Assembly (NCBI GenBank): GCA_003282155.1
Contig: QBZY01000013.1
Coordinates: 1-44,624, forward strand
Origin: Pelagibacteraceae bacterium AG-337-I02
Lineage (GTDB): Bacteria > Pseudomonadota > Alphaproteobacteria > HIMB59 > GCA-002718135
Direction of reading: 5' to 3'
Length of the DNA: 44,624 nt
The translations under genes and the position numbers were made by a program. Positions 1 through 8,895 of the stretch are shown piece after piece. The notes below the pieces were generated by a model. That model was not told where the DNA came from. It made no database searches and saw nothing but the letters and a program-made list of their open reading frames with translations. Position 1 is the stretch's first letter, and every line of letters starts with the position of its first letter.

Positions 1-972
1 CATAACTTGAACGTGCTCTGAAGCTATTTCATTTGCTTTAGATAACATCTCTTCATAGGTGTCACATAAAATAATTTCTCCATAATCTCTCCAGCTAATA
101 CTTGCCGTTTCTTTAGTAGGTAAAATTTCTAAAATTCTATCAATTTCTTTAAATGTTTCTTCTGCAAGTTTTCTTGAGTTTGTTATCATGACAGCTGGCG
201 AATTATATCCATGCTCTGCTTGTCCTAATAGGTCAGTTGCACATATTTCACCATCAACTGTTTCATCTGCAATAACCATTGTTTCAGTTGGACCAGCAAA
301 TAAATCAATACCAACTTTGCCATACAATTGTCTTTTCGCTTCAGCAACAAAAGCATTTCCAGGTCCAACAAGCATATCAACAGATTTAATATTTTCTGTA
401 CCAATAGCCATTGCGCCTACTCCTTGCATTCCTCCTAAAACATAAATTTCATGAGCACCCCCCATTTTCATTGCTGTAACAACTGCTGGATTTGGTTTAC
501 CTTTAAAAGGTGGAGTAGTGGCTACAATCCTTGGCACCCCAGCAACAGAGGCAGTAACAACAGACATATGTGCAGAAGCTACCATTGGAAATTTACCAGC
601 TGGAACATAGCAACCGACTGCTTGTACAGGTATATTCTTATGACCAAGAATAACACCTGGGTGCGTTTCTACTTCTAATTCATTTAAAGTTTTTAGTTGT
701 GCTTCAGCAAATGACCGTATTTGTTTTTGAGCAAATTTAATATCTTCTTTATCATTATCAGAGACTGCACTCATTAATTGATTAATTTGATCTTCACTTA
801 GTCTAAAACTATCTGGTGAATAGTTATCAAACTTTTTTGATAACTCTCTAATATGTTTATCACCTTCTATCTCAATTTTACTTAATGTTTCTTCAACAAT
901 TTTTTTAACTTTATCATTATCTTCAATTCTTTGTTTTTCTTCTAAACCTCTTTTTAAATATTCAATTGCCAT
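1..972 (-). CDS. Histidinol-dehydrogenase-family dehydrogenase (HpsN-like), C-terminus cut by window edge
   Basis: The reading frame opens with ATG at 972 and stays open for 324 codons to base 1, so the C-terminus is missing. HisD-family marks are clear: GQAEHG at about 250-255 supplies the zinc ligands equivalent to Gln259/His262 of E. coli HisD, and SEH at 318-320 supplies the catalytic Glu-His pair (326/327). The last zinc ligands would lie beyond the edge. The family oxidises an alcohol to an acid in two NAD-dependent steps. There is no other his gene nearby; it sits 2 bases after a SnoaL-like gene, so a catabolic paralogue is likelier than histidine biosynthesis. HpsN (2,3-dihydroxypropanesulfonate to sulfolactate) is the best-known such paralogue and fits the ComDE genes in the window, but the substrate is inferred. 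Confidence 0.85.
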   Translation of the reverse strand, partial: MAIEYLKRGLEEKQRIEDNDKVKKIVEETLSKIEIEGDKHIRELSKKFDNYSPDSFRLSEDQINQLMSAVSDNDKEDIKFAQKQIRSFAEAQLKTLNELEVETHPGVILGHKNIPVQAVGCYVPAGKFPMVASAHMSVVTASVAGVPRIVATTPPFKGKPNPAVVTAMKMGGAHEIYVLGGMQGVGAMAIGTENIKSVDMLVGPGNAFVAEAKRQLYGKVGIDLFAGPTETMVIADETVDGEICATDLLGQAEHGYNSPAVMITNSRKLAEETFKEIDRILEILPTKETASISWRDYGEIILCDTYEEMLSKANEIASEHVQVM

Positions 973-974
973 AA

Positions 975-2006
975 TTATTTTTTATGAATTAATTCAAATA
1001 TATCAACACCTATTTGTTTTAAAATATAGGCTATATCAATTGGTACCCAATTTTCACGAATTAAACCTTCGTGATGTAAATAAAAATCCATCACTCTCAT
1101 TTCTACCATAACATCATTTGGCTCAAAACCTAACCAATGATTAGAGCCGTACTTACTCTTAATACTATGCCATCCTCCAGTCATTGAATAATTACCATCT
1201 CCAATTTCAACATAATGACCGACTGTATTATAGTCTCTTTCTTTAAAAGTTAATCTAAATGGTAGTTGATGATGATCAACAAAACCTTTCAGACCTCTCG
1301 CTGTCCCAACTCCTGAAGGACCAAACCACATCATTTTAGGATGCCAATATTTTTTTTGTTCATGATCATTAATCAAATTATATCTTATACTCTCTGTAGA
1401 AAAAGTTGGTTCCATTTCAGGTTTAGTTCCTAAACTTATTTGCATTGTAAGTGATTGATGCAAAGACTTTATAGACAATTTTTTGTCTAAATTTATATTA
1501 TTTTCACCATCACCAGTTATTGGTGCAGGCCACATGCCCTCTGCTCCAAGTGATTTGTGTAATGGCCAATAACCAGCTTGACGAATAAAATCCACAGTAT
1601 CAATTAAAAAATATGATTTAATAATTTTATTATTTGTTATTTGATGACAATGACATGTTCCAGTAAGGTGACTTATATAGGAAACAAAAATTTTATCTTG
1701 ATAAGCGCCACCAATTACAATATTATTTCTAATTTCAAGATCATTAAATGCATTTTTAAGAGGTTTCCAAAGTTTATTCTTAATTTCACCAATACCCTTA
1801 ATTTCATTAATTGGATAAAAAGCATTTAGCTCTCCATCTTTGTGATAAAAGTTTTCTAATTCTTTCTCTAAATTTTCATTTGAAGACTCTACAATTTTTT
1901 TTAATAAATCTTTAAAATATATTTTATTTTTTATATTTTGTTGAAGATCAAGATCAATATGGAAAATAGTTTCTCTTTTTTTAACATCCTTTTCAAATGA
2001 TTTCAT
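975..2006 (-). CDS. Tandem SnoaL-like (NTF2-fold) protein, family A
   Basis: A 343-residue cytoplasmic protein with no signal peptide. It reads as two SnoaL-like alpha+beta domains, roughly residues 35-150 and 210-340, joined by a linker with a WPAPITGDG segment. The second domain starts with HPKMMWFGPSGVG (222-234) and ends with REN-W-x-PID, features shared with the products at 5208-6212 and 13685-14758; these three form one paralogue family. SnoaL-type folds act as cyclases, hydrolases, isomerases or binding proteins, so the reaction cannot be named. It is transcribed just ahead of the HpsN-like dehydrogenase (2-base gap), and its promoter faces that of the cupin gene across a shared palindrome. 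The fold is fairly sure; the function is unknown. Confidence 0.8.
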   Translation of the reverse strand: MKSFEKDVKKRETIFHIDLDLQQNIKNKIYFKDLLKKIVESSNENLEKELENFYHKDGELNAFYPINEIKGIGEIKNKLWKPLKNAFNDLEIRNNIVIGGAYQDKIFVSYISHLTGTCHCHQITNNKIIKSYFLIDTVDFIRQAGYWPLHKSLGAEGMWPAPITGDGENNINLDKKLSIKSLHQSLTMQISLGTKPEMEPTFSTESIRYNLINDHEQKKYWHPKMMWFGPSGVGTARGLKGFVDHHQLPFRLTFKERDYNTVGHYVEIGDGNYSMTGGWHSIKSKYGSNHWLGFEPNDVMVEMRVMDFYLHHEGLIRENWVPIDIAYILKQIGVDIFELIHKK

Positions 2007-2041
2007 ACCTACTGATTAATACCTTTAAATAATAATTGATT

Positions 2042-2059
2042 TATTCAATATATTGAATA
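2042..2059. promoter_or_regulatory. Palindromic operator TATTCA-N6-TGAATA (site 1)
   Basis: A perfect 18-base palindrome with N6 = ATATAT lies between the divergent starts at 2006 and 2095. Two matching half-sites follow immediately at 2061-2079 (TATTCA, 7 bases, TGAATA). The same arms and spacing recur at 6249-6266 and 8896-8913. It is probably the binding site of the LacI-type regulator encoded at 7877-8875. Confidence 0.6.
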
Positions 2060-2094
2060 TTATTCAACAAAAATGAATAAAATAATCTAATAAT

Positions 2095-3066
2095 ATGTCA
2101 ATTAATATTACATCAAGACTAGCTAAATTCGATGACTTAGTTCCAAGTAAGATTCCCTTTGTTGAGGGTAAGTTAAAAGGTCATCAAGATAGAAAAAATT
2201 ACTCTGTTATTGGACCAGGGGTAAGTGAAGATGCAAAACAAAATGTAAAAATTGCAGAAGCTCATGGATTTAACATTGGCGCTGTAAGTGCTGCTCCAAT
2301 GAATGGTTCTGGTTTGCACAGCCACACAACAGCCGAAGTATTTATTATTCACTCAGGAGCCTGGCGCTTCTACTGGGGCGTGGATGGTACAGAAGGAGAA
2401 GTAATATTATATAAAGGCGATGTCGCATCTTTTCCAACAAATATGTTTAGAGGATTTCAAAATGTGAGTGATGAGGAAGCGTTAATGTTTGTTGTTTTAG
2501 GTGAAAATGACCCAGGTGTGATTACATGGACCCCAAAATTATTAAAAGAGGCTAAAAAATCTGGAATGGTTCTGCTTGATGATAATTCTTTAATTGATAT
2601 TGAAAAAAATAAAATTGTAGATGAAAATAAAATCATTCAACCATTACATGATAAAGAACTTGAAACATTTGATCATTACACATCTTCAGAAATTGAAAAA
2701 TTCGTCATACGTTTAAGTGATATGGATAAGTACTTAGTTGATGATGAACATTTTAATTCGAATAAAATCATTAATTATCTTGATCATTTTAATATTCATA
2801 ATAAGTTATTTGATCCTTATATTCCGCATAAAACCGGATTTAGTCTTTCTCTGCTGAATGGAAAAAATGCTCATGTACATGAATATACACTTGAGAAATC
2901 AGAAGTATTACATTGCTTGTCTGGCAGTTGGGAAATTAATTGTGGTGGACAAAAAGTTGTCATCAATGCAAGAGATACCTTTTCAGTACCAAAAGATGCA
3001 ATGAGATCTATAAAACAAATAAGCGAAATTGATGGAAGCTTATTTATAATAAGACAAACTAACTAA
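2095..3066 (+). CDS. Double-cupin protein
   Basis: A 323-residue protein with two cupin barrels. The first (about 55-140) has HSHTTAE with His75, His77 and Glu81; the second (about 245-315) has HVHEY with His260, His262 and a following Glu. In both barrels the place of the third metal His in cupin motif 2 appears to be Arg (Arg119 and Arg304), so the metal site would be incomplete or altered. The bicupin layout recalls gentisate-dioxygenase-like or sugar-binding cupins; I cannot assign a reaction. It starts a plus-strand run with the SnoaL-like gene (11-base gap) and the MetE-like gene. No good Shine-Dalgarno is visible before the ATG. Confidence 0.8.
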   Translation: MSINITSRLAKFDDLVPSKIPFVEGKLKGHQDRKNYSVIGPGVSEDAKQNVKIAEAHGFNIGAVSAAPMNGSGLHSHTTAEVFIIHSGAWRFYWGVDGTEGEVILYKGDVASFPTNMFRGFQNVSDEEALMFVVLGENDPGVITWTPKLLKEAKKSGMVLLDDNSLIDIEKNKIVDENKIIQPLHDKELETFDHYTSSEIEKFVIRLSDMDKYLVDDEHFNSNKIINYLDHFNIHNKLFDPYIPHKTGFSLSLLNGKNAHVHEYTLEKSEVLHCLSGSWEINCGGQKVVINARDTFSVPKDAMRSIKQISEIDGSLFIIRQTN

Positions 3067-3077
3067 ATATTTTATAT

Positions 3078-4070
3078 ATGAAGGGTTTTGATGATAAGTT
3101 CAAAGATTTACCTGATTATATTTTAAAAATTACATATCAAATTTGGGAAAATAATGATGTTGAAGCTATAAGAGATTATTATGCTGATACCCCTAATGTT
3201 AGCCTACCTACCCCAACTAGATCTCCTTCAGGTGTAATTTATGGTGCTGAACCAGTAATCGAAAGCACTTATGCTAGTAAAATACTTTTTCCAGACAGAA
3301 CTCTTTTAGGAGAAGATGTAATTTGGACTGGTAATGATGAAGAAGGATATTTTTCATCTCATCGAATTTTATCAACTTCTACCCACTCTGTTGACGGTAT
3401 GTACGGTGAAGCAACTGGAAAAAAATTATATTACAGAACTATTGCCGATTGTGCATGTATGAATAATCAGGTTTATGATGAATGGCTTGTTAGAGACCAA
3501 GGAGCCATTGTTAGACAAATTGGAATAGATCCTAAAGAGTTTGCAAATAATTTAATCAAAAATGAAGGTGGCCCAGACAAAGCGAGTAAACCTTTTGATG
3601 AAAACACTCCTCTTCAATCAATTTACACATCACCCATATTACCTTCTGGTAATTGTGGTGAAACTTATGCAAAAATTCTAACATCAATTATGAATATTAA
3701 TTTAGAGAAAACTATTAATGATAATTATGATAGGGCAGTACAACAATTTCAACCTGGTGGTAATACTCACTATGGAAAAGATGAGGTTATTAAATTTTGG
3801 AAACAACTAAGAAATGCTTTTCCAGACTCTTTATTCTCCATTGATCATATGGCTTTTACCGAAGAAATTGATCAACCTAAAAAAGCTTCAGTTAGATGGT
3901 CTTTAGTTGGAAAACATGAAGGTAATGGTATGTTTGGTAAAGCATCTAATGCAAATATATATGTAATGGGTATTAACCATGTTGAATTTGGACCAAGAGG
4001 TATTAAAAATGAATGGGTTTTGTATGATGAAACTATGATTTGGAAACAAATTTTATTAAAAACTGGTTAG
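3078..4070 (+). CDS. Tandem SnoaL-like protein, family B
   Basis: A 330-residue protein with two NTF2/SnoaL-like halves, roughly 8-150 and 190-325. Marks are ITYQIWE near residue 18, AFPDSLFSIDH-type strands in the second half and a KNEW-x-LYDE end. It is a clear paralogue of the product at 6320-7459: both have MKGF followed by IxYQIWE, and both end with an NEW-like strand plus a WKQIL/LMQIL helix. Family B differs from family A, which has WxGPxGxG. The gene lies between the cupin and MetE-like genes with gaps of about 10 bases, so it is probably cotranscribed. Function unknown. Confidence 0.8.
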   Translation: MKGFDDKFKDLPDYILKITYQIWENNDVEAIRDYYADTPNVSLPTPTRSPSGVIYGAEPVIESTYASKILFPDRTLLGEDVIWTGNDEEGYFSSHRILSTSTHSVDGMYGEATGKKLYYRTIADCACMNNQVYDEWLVRDQGAIVRQIGIDPKEFANNLIKNEGGPDKASKPFDENTPLQSIYTSPILPSGNCGETYAKILTSIMNINLEKTINDNYDRAVQQFQPGGNTHYGKDEVIKFWKQLRNAFPDSLFSIDHMAFTEEIDQPKKASVRWSLVGKHEGNGMFGKASNANIYVMGINHVEFGPRGIKNEWVLYDETMIWKQILLKTG

Positions 4071-4079
4071 TATAACTAT

Positions 4080-5207
4080 ATGTCATCAATTCAAACAACG
4101 CACGTAGGAAGCCTTCCTCGATCAAAAGAATTATCTGAATTTTTATTTGCAAAAGATAGAGGTGAAAATTTTGATCAAAGTAATTTTAATAATATTTTAA
4201 AAGACAATGTTGAAAAAGTTGTCAAACAACAAATTGATGTTGGAATTGACTTTGTCAATGATGGTGAAATGAGTAAAATTAGTTATGCTACTTATATTAA
4301 AGATAGAATTGATGGATTTTCGGGCGAAAGTGAGAGAAGAGCACCCGCGGACCTTGATGACTTTCCTGAATATAAAGAAAAGATAGATAAGAGTGGAGGT
4401 ACTCCCACCTATACGAGGCCCTGCTGTACAAATGAACTTAAGCTAAAAGACGAGAACGCACTAATTAACGACTTAAATAACTTCAAAAATTCACTCGATA
4501 AAAATAATCATCACAAAGCTTTTATGAATGCTGCATCTCCAGGTGTAATAAATGTCTTTATGCCCAACAAATTCTATAATTCTGAAGAAGAATATTTAGA
4601 TAAGCTATCTAATATAATGGCTAAAGAATACGAAACTATTACAAAATCAGAAATCCAAGTTCAATTAGATTGCCCTGATCTTGCACTTGCTAGGCACATG
4701 AATTTTAAAGATTTATCTGAAGATGAATTTATTAAACGAGCAGAAATACAAATTGAATGTTTGAATGCAGCTTTGGTAAATGTTGATGTTGAAAAAACGA
4801 GAATGCATATATGCTGGGGTAACTATGAAGGACCTCACACTCATGACATTGCATTAGAGAGAATTTTACCTATAATTTTAAAATCTAAAATAAAATTTTT
4901 CTTAATTGAATCTTCCAATCCTAGACACTCACATGAATGGAAAGTTTTTCAAGATATCAAATTACCAAAAGATAAAATTTTAGTTCCAGGTGTTATTGAT
5001 TCTACCTCTAATTTTGTAGAACATCCTGAAGTAGTGGCTGATAGATTAATTCAATATTCAACAGTGATTCCTAAAGATCAATTAATGGCTGGAACAGATT
5101 GTGGTTTTAGTTCATTTGCTGGCTTTGGAAAAATTGATGAAAAAATTTGTTATGAAAAACTTCATGCATTAGTTGAGGGTACTAAACTTGCTTCAAAAGT
5201 CATCTAA
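4080..5207 (+). CDS. MetE-core (cobalamin-independent methionine synthase C-terminal type) zinc enzyme
   Basis: A 375-residue TIM-barrel protein with HVGSLPR (8-14), DGEMSK (61-66) and the full MetE-type zinc set: His243 and Cys245 in HICWG, Glu277 in IESSNP, and Cys341 in TDCGF. It lacks the MetE N-terminal half; MetE is about 750 residues, and this is the length of the stand-alone catalytic module. Relatives transfer alkyl groups to or from thiols: methionine synthase core enzymes, epoxyalkane:coenzyme M transferase. The context of SnoaL and cupin genes, not methionine genes, argues for catabolic thiol chemistry. It ends at 5207, directly abutting the stop of the convergent SnoaL gene. The acceptor and donor are unknown. 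Confidence 0.82.
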   Translation: MSSIQTTHVGSLPRSKELSEFLFAKDRGENFDQSNFNNILKDNVEKVVKQQIDVGIDFVNDGEMSKISYATYIKDRIDGFSGESERRAPADLDDFPEYKEKIDKSGGTPTYTRPCCTNELKLKDENALINDLNNFKNSLDKNNHHKAFMNAASPGVINVFMPNKFYNSEEEYLDKLSNIMAKEYETITKSEIQVQLDCPDLALARHMNFKDLSEDEFIKRAEIQIECLNAALVNVDVEKTRMHICWGNYEGPHTHDIALERILPIILKSKIKFFLIESSNPRHSHEWKVFQDIKLPKDKILVPGVIDSTSNFVEHPEVVADRLIQYSTVIPKDQLMAGTDCGFSSFAGFGKIDEKICYEKLHALVEGTKLASKVI

Positions 5208-6212
5208 TTACTGATTTAAAAATTTTGCTCTTTCTAAAAGATCAACTCCTAGTATTTTTAAAAAATGTAAATGATCTATAAAAATCCAATTTTCAGCTAG
5301 TTTATCACCATCTCTTCGATATAAATCTACAACTCTCATTTCAGACTCAATTTCACTAGCATTTGTTAAGCCTAAGTATTCTCCCTTAGGTTTCATTATT
5401 AAATTTGGCCAACCAAACCAACCACCTAAATCATCTTCAGCACTACTTAGTATATGTCCATTAAATCTTACAAATTCTAAGCCATCTTGAAACGGTTTAG
5501 TATGTCCTTTTTGATAACCATCGATTGTATATGATGCTCCAATACCTCCTGGCCCCCACCAAATCATATCATTATGCCAATCAAGCTCTAATTCCTCTTT
5601 ATAAGATTGCATTTTAGAACCTTTGACAAGGCGGTCTCGCATTCTATGGATTAGATCTAATGTTTTTTGACTTTCATTTTGATTAGAAGTGGTAAATTTT
5701 AAACCTTTATGATTCATTGGTCCTGGTGTAACACAAACGAGACCTGAAGATGCAGGAATTACAGAAAGACCTAGTTGTTGCATAAAATTCATTACATCTA
5801 AAAAAATAGCTCCTTCAGTAATTTTATTATTTTCAACTTTATAAAATTCTGCAAATCGTAACAAAATAGATTTATAATTAGGTTTAAGGCCTAAAAAAGA
5901 TTTATTAAATACACCCATGAAATGGCCCATACTTGAGATCCATTTACTTTCATTCTTATCATTCGAGTTTATACCTGCATAAAATATATCTAATCGACGT
6001 TGTATAGGTGAAAATGAATCCTTAATTGGTTTCCAAAGATTTTTTGCAATAAGATCTGTACTTCCTATTTCGTTGAAAGGATGGGTACATTTCATATTAA
6101 AATCTTCTGATACATATTTAGAGATAATTTCTGTTAAAGACTCAATGTCGCAACTATCTATTTCACTAAAATAATCTAATACTAATTTTTTTTCTGCTTG
6201 AAGATCAGTCAT
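5208..6212 (-). CDS. Tandem SnoaL-like protein, family A
   Basis: A 334-residue two-domain SnoaL-like protein, the paralogue of the products at 975-2006 and 13685-14758. Domain 1 covers about 10-150 (KNLWKPIKDSF near 57-67, MGHFMG near 95-100). A linker with CVTPGPMNHKG (160-170) follows, then domain 2 from about 210 with HNDMIWWGPGGIG (213-225) and ENWIFIDH near the end. No signal peptide. The gene faces away from 6320-7459 across a 107-base region holding two palindromes. It meets the MetE-like gene tail to tail with no spacer. Function unknown, presumably the same pathway as its paralogues. Confidence 0.8.
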   Translation of the reverse strand: MTDLQAEKKLVLDYFSEIDSCDIESLTEIISKYVSEDFNMKCTHPFNEIGSTDLIAKNLWKPIKDSFSPIQRRLDIFYAGINSNDKNESKWISSMGHFMGVFNKSFLGLKPNYKSILLRFAEFYKVENNKITEGAIFLDVMNFMQQLGLSVIPASSGLVCVTPGPMNHKGLKFTTSNQNESQKTLDLIHRMRDRLVKGSKMQSYKEELELDWHNDMIWWGPGGIGASYTIDGYQKGHTKPFQDGLEFVRFNGHILSSAEDDLGGWFGWPNLIMKPKGEYLGLTNASEIESEMRVVDLYRRDGDKLAENWIFIDHLHFLKILGVDLLERAKFLNQ

Positions 6213-6248
6213 TAAATTTGAATTATATTAATAAAGTAAAAAAGACAA

Positions 6249-6266
6249 TATTCATTTTTTTGAATA
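6249..6266. promoter_or_regulatory. Palindromic operator TATTCA-N6-TGAATA (site 2)
   Basis: TATTCA, six T, TGAATA: the same arms and spacing as at 2042 and 8896. It is centred in the divergent promoter region between starts 6212 and 6320. Confidence 0.55.
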
Positions 6267-6268
6267 AA

Positions 6269-6286
6269 ATTTCATTGCTTTGAAAT
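6269..6286. promoter_or_regulatory. Second palindrome ATTTCA-N6-TGAAAT in the same promoter region
   Basis: ATTTCA, TTGCTT, TGAAAT lies 20 bases (about two helical turns) from the site at 6249 and has the same 6-base spacer. It may be a degenerate second copy of the same operator. Confidence 0.4.
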
Positions 6287-6319
6287 ATTTTTAAATGTAT
6301 CTCAAGTTAAATACAAAAT

Positions 6320-7459
6320 ATGAAAATAAAAAAAATTAAAGATAAAAGACCACAAGCTCTCCAAGATTATCACATGCCCACGAGTTATGATATTTCATTA
6401 AAAGCATATGGAGGTGGAGGAACTGCAAAATCTTTAAATCCAGAACCTAAAAAACTTAAACATCAATCAATGAAGGGATTTGAAGAACATTATAAAAATA
6501 TCATAGATTATATAGTAAGAATTACTTATCAAATTTGGGAAGAAAAAAATATTGGGTATATTTATGATACATACAGTAAAGATTGCAGAGTTTGGGATGA
6601 ATTTGGTTTGCAATCTGGATCAGAAAAAATAGTAGCTGATACAGTACACACTAATAATGCTTTTCCAGACATAAGACTTTTTGCTGATGAAGTTATTTGG
6701 GCAGGAGATGAAAAAGCAAGTTTTCATACATCACACAGAACAATTATTACTGGAACAAATACTGGTTTTAGTAAATTCACCAAACCAACAGGAAAAAAAG
6801 TTAGGCTATTTTGTATTGCAAATTGTGTAGCAAAAAATAATGAAATTTATTACGAAAATGTTGTGTATGATACTGCAGGTTTAATCAAACAGCTTGGATT
6901 AGACCTAAATCAAGTTGCTAAACAACTTGTAGATGAGGGAATAACAGGGCCATTTGCACCTAATTTTAAAAACTCTAAGCCAAAAAGAAATATTACTAAA
7001 TTAAAACCAATCAGTTTTGAAATCCCAGATAAAATTAATAATGTACGACAATTTGTTCACGCGGTTTATGACACAATTTGGAACAGAAGAAATTTTTCTG
7101 CAATAAATAAAGCATACTCCAGTACTGTCGAATTTGAAGGTTCGACAGGACGTAAATTTAAAGGAGTTTTGCAATTGAGAAAGTATATAATATCAATTTT
7201 GGCTTCATTTCCTGACCTTGTAATAAGCATCGAAGATTTATACTGGATGGGAAACACCAAAGACGGTTATTTAGTTTCAGTGCGTTGGGCTGCAGTAGGA
7301 ACACATAAAGGTAATGGCTCATATGGCCAACCAACTAACAGAGAAGTTTTTCTTTGGGGAATCACTCAATGGGAAATTAAAAACAACAAAATAATGAAAG
7401 AATGGACTGGCTTTAATGAGCTTGCAATTTTAATGCAAATTTTAGGAGATAAAAAATGA
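6320..7459 (+). CDS. Tandem SnoaL-like protein, family B, with N-terminal extension
   Basis: A 379-residue paralogue of the product at 3078-4070. It has ITYQIWEE near residue 68, two NTF2-like halves (about 55-205 and 240-375) and a KEWTGFNE end. The first 50 residues have no match in the paralogue, and a second in-frame ATG at 6470 begins MKGFEEHY, aligning with the MKGFDDKF start of 3078-4070. The true start could therefore be 6470 (329 residues). I keep 6320 because the frame is open and the extension looks like normal protein, with a Gly-rich turn. It overlaps the next gene by ATGA. Function unknown. Confidence 0.75.
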   Translation: MKIKKIKDKRPQALQDYHMPTSYDISLKAYGGGGTAKSLNPEPKKLKHQSMKGFEEHYKNIIDYIVRITYQIWEEKNIGYIYDTYSKDCRVWDEFGLQSGSEKIVADTVHTNNAFPDIRLFADEVIWAGDEKASFHTSHRTIITGTNTGFSKFTKPTGKKVRLFCIANCVAKNNEIYYENVVYDTAGLIKQLGLDLNQVAKQLVDEGITGPFAPNFKNSKPKRNITKLKPISFEIPDKINNVRQFVHAVYDTIWNRRNFSAINKAYSSTVEFEGSTGRKFKGVLQLRKYIISILASFPDLVISIEDLYWMGNTKDGYLVSVRWAAVGTHKGNGSYGQPTNREVFLWGITQWEIKNNKIMKEWTGFNELAILMQILGDKK

Positions 7460-7875
7460 ATTTAGATGAAAGTAGAAAACTATTAGAGAATATGTATGAT
7501 GCACTTAATGCACAGGATCTAGAAGCTCAACATAAATACTGGCATGATAATATGGTTTGGCACGGCCCTCCAGGATTTGGTGATATTCATGGTATTGAAA
7601 ATTTTAAATATAAAGTCCTAAAACCTTTTTACGAGGCATTTCCTGATTACCATGTAAAAAATGACATTGTTGTTGCAGAAGGTGAATGGATAAGTGCAAC
7701 TGGATTTTTAACAGGAACACATAGTGGTATATATCTTGGTGTTGAACCAACAGGTAAGTCTATAAAAATGCAATTCTCAGATTTTTGGACAATTAAAGAT
7801 GGAAAGTTTTTAGACAATTACGTTATGGTAGATAATCATGGTGTTTTTGAGCAAATGGGATTAAAATTTAAATAA
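7456..7875 (+). CDS. Single-domain SnoaL-like protein
   Basis: A 139-residue protein of usual SnoaL length. HDNMVWHGPPGFG (30-42) matches the WxGPxGxG motif in the second domain of family A, followed by PFYEAFPDYHV, the GTHSG strand and DNYVMVDNHGVFEQMG. It looks like the single-domain relative of the family A C-terminal half. The start overlaps the previous stop (ATGA), so it is translationally coupled to the family B gene; the two products might work as partners. It meets the LacI-type gene tail to tail with one base between. Function unknown. Confidence 0.8.
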   Translation: MNLDESRKLLENMYDALNAQDLEAQHKYWHDNMVWHGPPGFGDIHGIENFKYKVLKPFYEAFPDYHVKNDIVVAEGEWISATGFLTGTHSGIYLGVEPTGKSIKMQFSDFWTIKDGKFLDNYVMVDNHGVFEQMGLKFK

Positions 7876-7876
7876 A

Positions 7877-8875
7877 TTACTTTGTCGTTTTTCTTTTAAT
7901 AAGCCTTCCTTGAACAATATGGTTTATTGGTTCAAAATCTGGATCTCTAATAAATTCATTAATTAACTGAGTTGCTAGATTTGACATTTGTCTAATTGGC
8001 TGCCGCACTGTTGTGAGATTATATGATTCCCATGATGACATTGATATATCATCGTAACCAATAACTTCTAATTGGGAGGAGATTTTTAAGAGCGTATTTT
8101 TTTTAATATAATCTAAGCATCCAAATGCCATTGTATCATCAGCACAAAATATTGCACTTAAATTTTTATTAAAGATTTTTTCTGTTGCTTGATAACCACC
8201 TTCATATGTAAAAAATCCTCTCTCAACAGTTAATTTTATTTTTTTATTTTTTTTAAGAATATTTTTAAAACCTTTACATCGTTCATCACTAACAAATGAA
8301 CCTTTAGGACCTTCAATAAGACCAATATATTTATGATTTTTGTTAATAAAATATTCTGCAACTATTTGTCCTCCATTTCGATGATCACATGCTACAGAAC
8401 TTATGGTTGGTATATTCCAACTTCTATTGTAAGCAATAAATTGTATTCTTTTTTGATTGCAATCTTCAACAAATTTATCTGTAGGTTTTGTTGCAGATAT
8501 TATTGCAATAAGTTTTTCTTTTAAATAAGGCTCAATTAATTTTTCATCTAATTCTTCTCCATCATCAGTTGTTATTAATAAAATTCTAAAACCTCCATTT
8601 CTTAGTGCTTCATGTAATTCAATCAAAACTTCTGGGTAATATCTACTCGTAACATAGGGTAAAATAACAGCTACTAACCCACTATCATCGTTTGACGCTG
8701 AACCAGAAGATATGTTAGGCGCTTTATATTTTAATTTTCTTGCTGCTTCCAAAACTCTTAACTTTGTTCTACTAGAAATACTGGCACCTTTTGTAAAACA
8801 TCTCGAAACCGCCGATTGCGACACCCCTGCTAACTTTGCTACGTCCTGAGATGTCGCAGTCTTTTTAAAATTCAT
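7877..8875 (-). CDS. LacI-family transcriptional regulator
   Basis: 332 residues, standard LacI/GalR length. The N-terminal helix-turn-helix is TSQDVAKLAGVSQSAVSR (about 8-25), with a hinge LEAARKLKYKAPN (about 42-54). A periplasmic-binding-protein-like effector domain follows (about 67-330) with typical VAVILPY, SVACDHRNGG, AIFCADDTMAFG and VIGYDDI stretches. It is divergent from the sugar-binding-protein gene at 9005, with a TATTCA-N6-TGAATA palindrome just upstream of its own start. It therefore probably controls itself, the ABC transporter and, through identical palindromes, the SnoaL/cupin genes. The effector is presumably the transported sugar or a catabolite. Confidence 0.93.
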   Translation of the reverse strand: MNFKKTATSQDVAKLAGVSQSAVSRCFTKGASISSRTKLRVLEAARKLKYKAPNISSGSASNDDSGLVAVILPYVTSRYYPEVLIELHEALRNGGFRILLITTDDGEELDEKLIEPYLKEKLIAIISATKPTDKFVEDCNQKRIQFIAYNRSWNIPTISSVACDHRNGGQIVAEYFINKNHKYIGLIEGPKGSFVSDERCKGFKNILKKNKKIKLTVERGFFTYEGGYQATEKIFNKNLSAIFCADDTMAFGCLDYIKKNTLLKISSQLEVIGYDDISMSSWESYNLTTVRQPIRQMSNLATQLINEFIRDPDFEPINHIVQGRLIKRKTTK

Positions 8876-8895
8876 GAATTATCCCCTCATTTCAA

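Noticed and set aside
188-678. Two plus-strand open frames (188-445 and 451-678) at the left end
   Set aside because: They lie antisense to the HisD-family gene, whose translation has clear family motifs; their own translations look random and Ser/Cys/Trp-rich.
1-972. Reading the HisD-family gene as histidine biosynthesis hisD
   Set aside because: No his genes adjoin it; it follows a SnoaL-like gene by 2 bases in a catabolic cluster, so a paralogue such as HpsN is likelier.
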